Positions 63,233 to 64,000 of a stretch of 64,000 nt of DNA are shown here, piece by piece. Under the pieces are notes generated by a model. It did no database searches. It was given only the letters and a program-made list of their open reading frames with translations, and had not been told where the DNA came from. The translations under genes and the position numbers were made by a program. The DNA is taken from the NCBI RefSeq assembly GCF_003481825.1, contig NZ_QULW01000001.1:186001-250000 (forward strand). The letters are read 5' to 3'. How positions within the stretch are numbered: the first letter of the stretch is position 1; each line of letters opens with the position of its first letter. This DNA comes from Clostridium sp. OM02-18AC (GTDB lineage: Bacteria; Bacillota; Clostridia; Lachnospirales; Lachnospiraceae).

Positions 63233-64000
63233 ATGCCATTTTCAGATAAGCAGCAGGAGTTCTTTCAGAATGCAAGCCACCGCTGGAACATCAAGGTGGG
63301 GGCAACGAGATCAGGAAAGACCTACATGGATTATTACGTAATCCCGAAACGAATCCGATCTAGGATTGGACAAGAGGGGCTTGTGGCAATCCTGGGCGTG
63401 TCAAAGGGTACGATCCATCGTAACATCATCGAGCCGTTGCAGCATATTTGGGGCACAGACTTGGTGGGTGATATCAATTCGCAGAACATCTGCCCGATGT
63501 TTGGCGAGGATGTTTATTGTCTGGGTGCTGAGAAGGTCAGCCAGGTATCCAAGATTCGAGGATCGTCCCTGAAATACTGTTACGGTGATGAGGTGGTGGA
63601 CTGGAACAAGGAAGTGTTTAACATGCTGAAATCCCGTCTTGATAAGCCATATTCCTGTTTTGATGGTGCCTGCAACCCGGATGCCCCGCAGCACTGGTTT
63701 AAGCAGTTTCTGGACTCTGATGCAGATATTTATTGTCAGAAGTACGAGATTTTCGACAATCCTTTCCTAAGCCCTGTGTTCGTGGATGAGCTTTGCAAGG
63801 AGTATAAGGGCACGGTCCTTTATGATCGTTACATTCGCGGTTTGTGGGTTGCAGCAGAAGGCTCAGTTTATAAGCTGATGTGTGATGCCGTATCAACAGG
63901 AGCAAAAAATCCTTTCGCAATTTTCGAAAAGCCGAAGAGCATCATGCAAATCAATATCGGTGTTGACTTCGGTGGTTCTGGATCCGGCCATGCGTTTGTG
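63233..64000 (+). CDS. Terminase large subunit, 3'-truncated by the window
   Basis: Packaging motor ATPase and nuclease; 256 codons visible. Walker A VGATRSGKTYMDYY (about 22–35), Walker B-type LKYCYGDEVVDWNK (about 118–131), coupling motif FDGACNPDAPQHW, and the start of the nuclease domain NIGVDFGGSGSGHAFV with the first catalytic Asp. The rest, and the portal and capsid genes, lie beyond the window. Confidence 0.92.
   Translation, partial: MPFSDKQQEFFQNASHRWNIKVGATRSGKTYMDYYVIPKRIRSRIGQEGLVAILGVSKGTIHRNIIEPLQHIWGTDLVGDINSQNICPMFGEDVYCLGAEKVSQVSKIRGSSLKYCYGDEVVDWNKEVFNMLKSRLDKPYSCFDGACNPDAPQHWFKQFLDSDADIYCQKYEIFDNPFLSPVFVDELCKEYKGTVLYDRYIRGLWVAAEGSVYKLMCDAVSTGAKNPFAIFEKPKSIMQINIGVDFGGSGSGHAFV

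Larger units (their letters stand above)
44175..64000. mobile_element. Siphovirus-type prophage, left arm (continues past window)
   Basis: Integrase at the left end reading toward rlmD; CI/ImmA leftward; Cro, antirepressors, replication, origin, resolvase, second switch, tRNA and terminase rightward. Structural genes must lie beyond the window, as does the right attachment site, so the exact left boundary (44175–44222) is not proven. Confidence 0.88.

Overview
The window looks like a chromosome segment of a Gram-positive Clostridia, most likely a Lachnospiraceae gut bacterium. The evidence is the Firmicutes-type housekeeping genes (rpsO–pnp, gap–pgk–tpiA, YerC, DUF1836, DacF, RlmD), strong GGAGG ribosome binding sites, sigma-A promoters of the TTGACA-17-TATAAT type and the standard genetic code. 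No rRNA operon is present, so the genus cannot be fixed from what is visible.

Layout. (1) 1–21.4 kb is core chromosome: the 3' part of glycogen synthase, a DUF212/PAP2-like membrane protein, rpsO with a likely autoregulatory leader, pnp, a secreted M14 carboxypeptidase, a Na/Pi symporter, the glycolytic run gap–pgk–tpiA, a shortened KdpD-like kinase with its regulator, a lipoprotein, a MATE exporter, a polysaccharide-deacetylase-like protein, a DacF-type carboxypeptidase, a lone ABC solute-binding lipoprotein, a TrpR-like regulator and a DUF1836 regulator. (2) 21,388–39,052 is an integrated element bounded by a 34-bp direct repeat (one mismatch) that overlaps the DUF1836 promoter. It carries an integrase, two tandem type I toxin–antitoxin modules, a repressor/Cro-type switch with three operators, a small replication module, a tail-chaperone gene with a probable -1 frameshift and a tape measure gene. 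It has no terminase, portal, capsid or lysis genes, so it is a decayed prophage. Its right half holds AT-rich cargo, a broken sigma-factor gene and a plasmid-like segment (tyrosine recombinase, paired DnaA boxes, palindromic repeats). (3) 39.1–44.2 kb is core again: ridA, pcrA, a small acidic membrane protein and rlmD. (4) About 44.2–64.0 kb is the left arm of a largely intact siphovirus-type prophage that continues past the window: integrase, CI/ImmA/Cro switch, antirepressors, Gp157, a Sak4-like ATPase, DUF669, a CHC2 primase, a DUF927 helicase, an iteron origin, a resolvase, a helicase, a second repressor switch, a tRNA and tRNA-like segment, a two-gene AT-rich insert and the terminase subunits.

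How the genes work together. The core genes serve glycogen and glycolysis, RNA turnover and the cell envelope. Each mobile element has its own integrase, a repressor controlling divergent promoters, and a replication block reading rightwards. The most noteworthy features are the tandem type I toxin–antitoxin pair, an 11-copy GGTTAGAC iteron origin, an initiator-like phage tRNA preceded by a tRNA-like fold, an antirepressor-headed PD-(D/E)xK protein, two separate repressor switches in one prophage, and short palindromes shared by both elements and sometimes read as protein.
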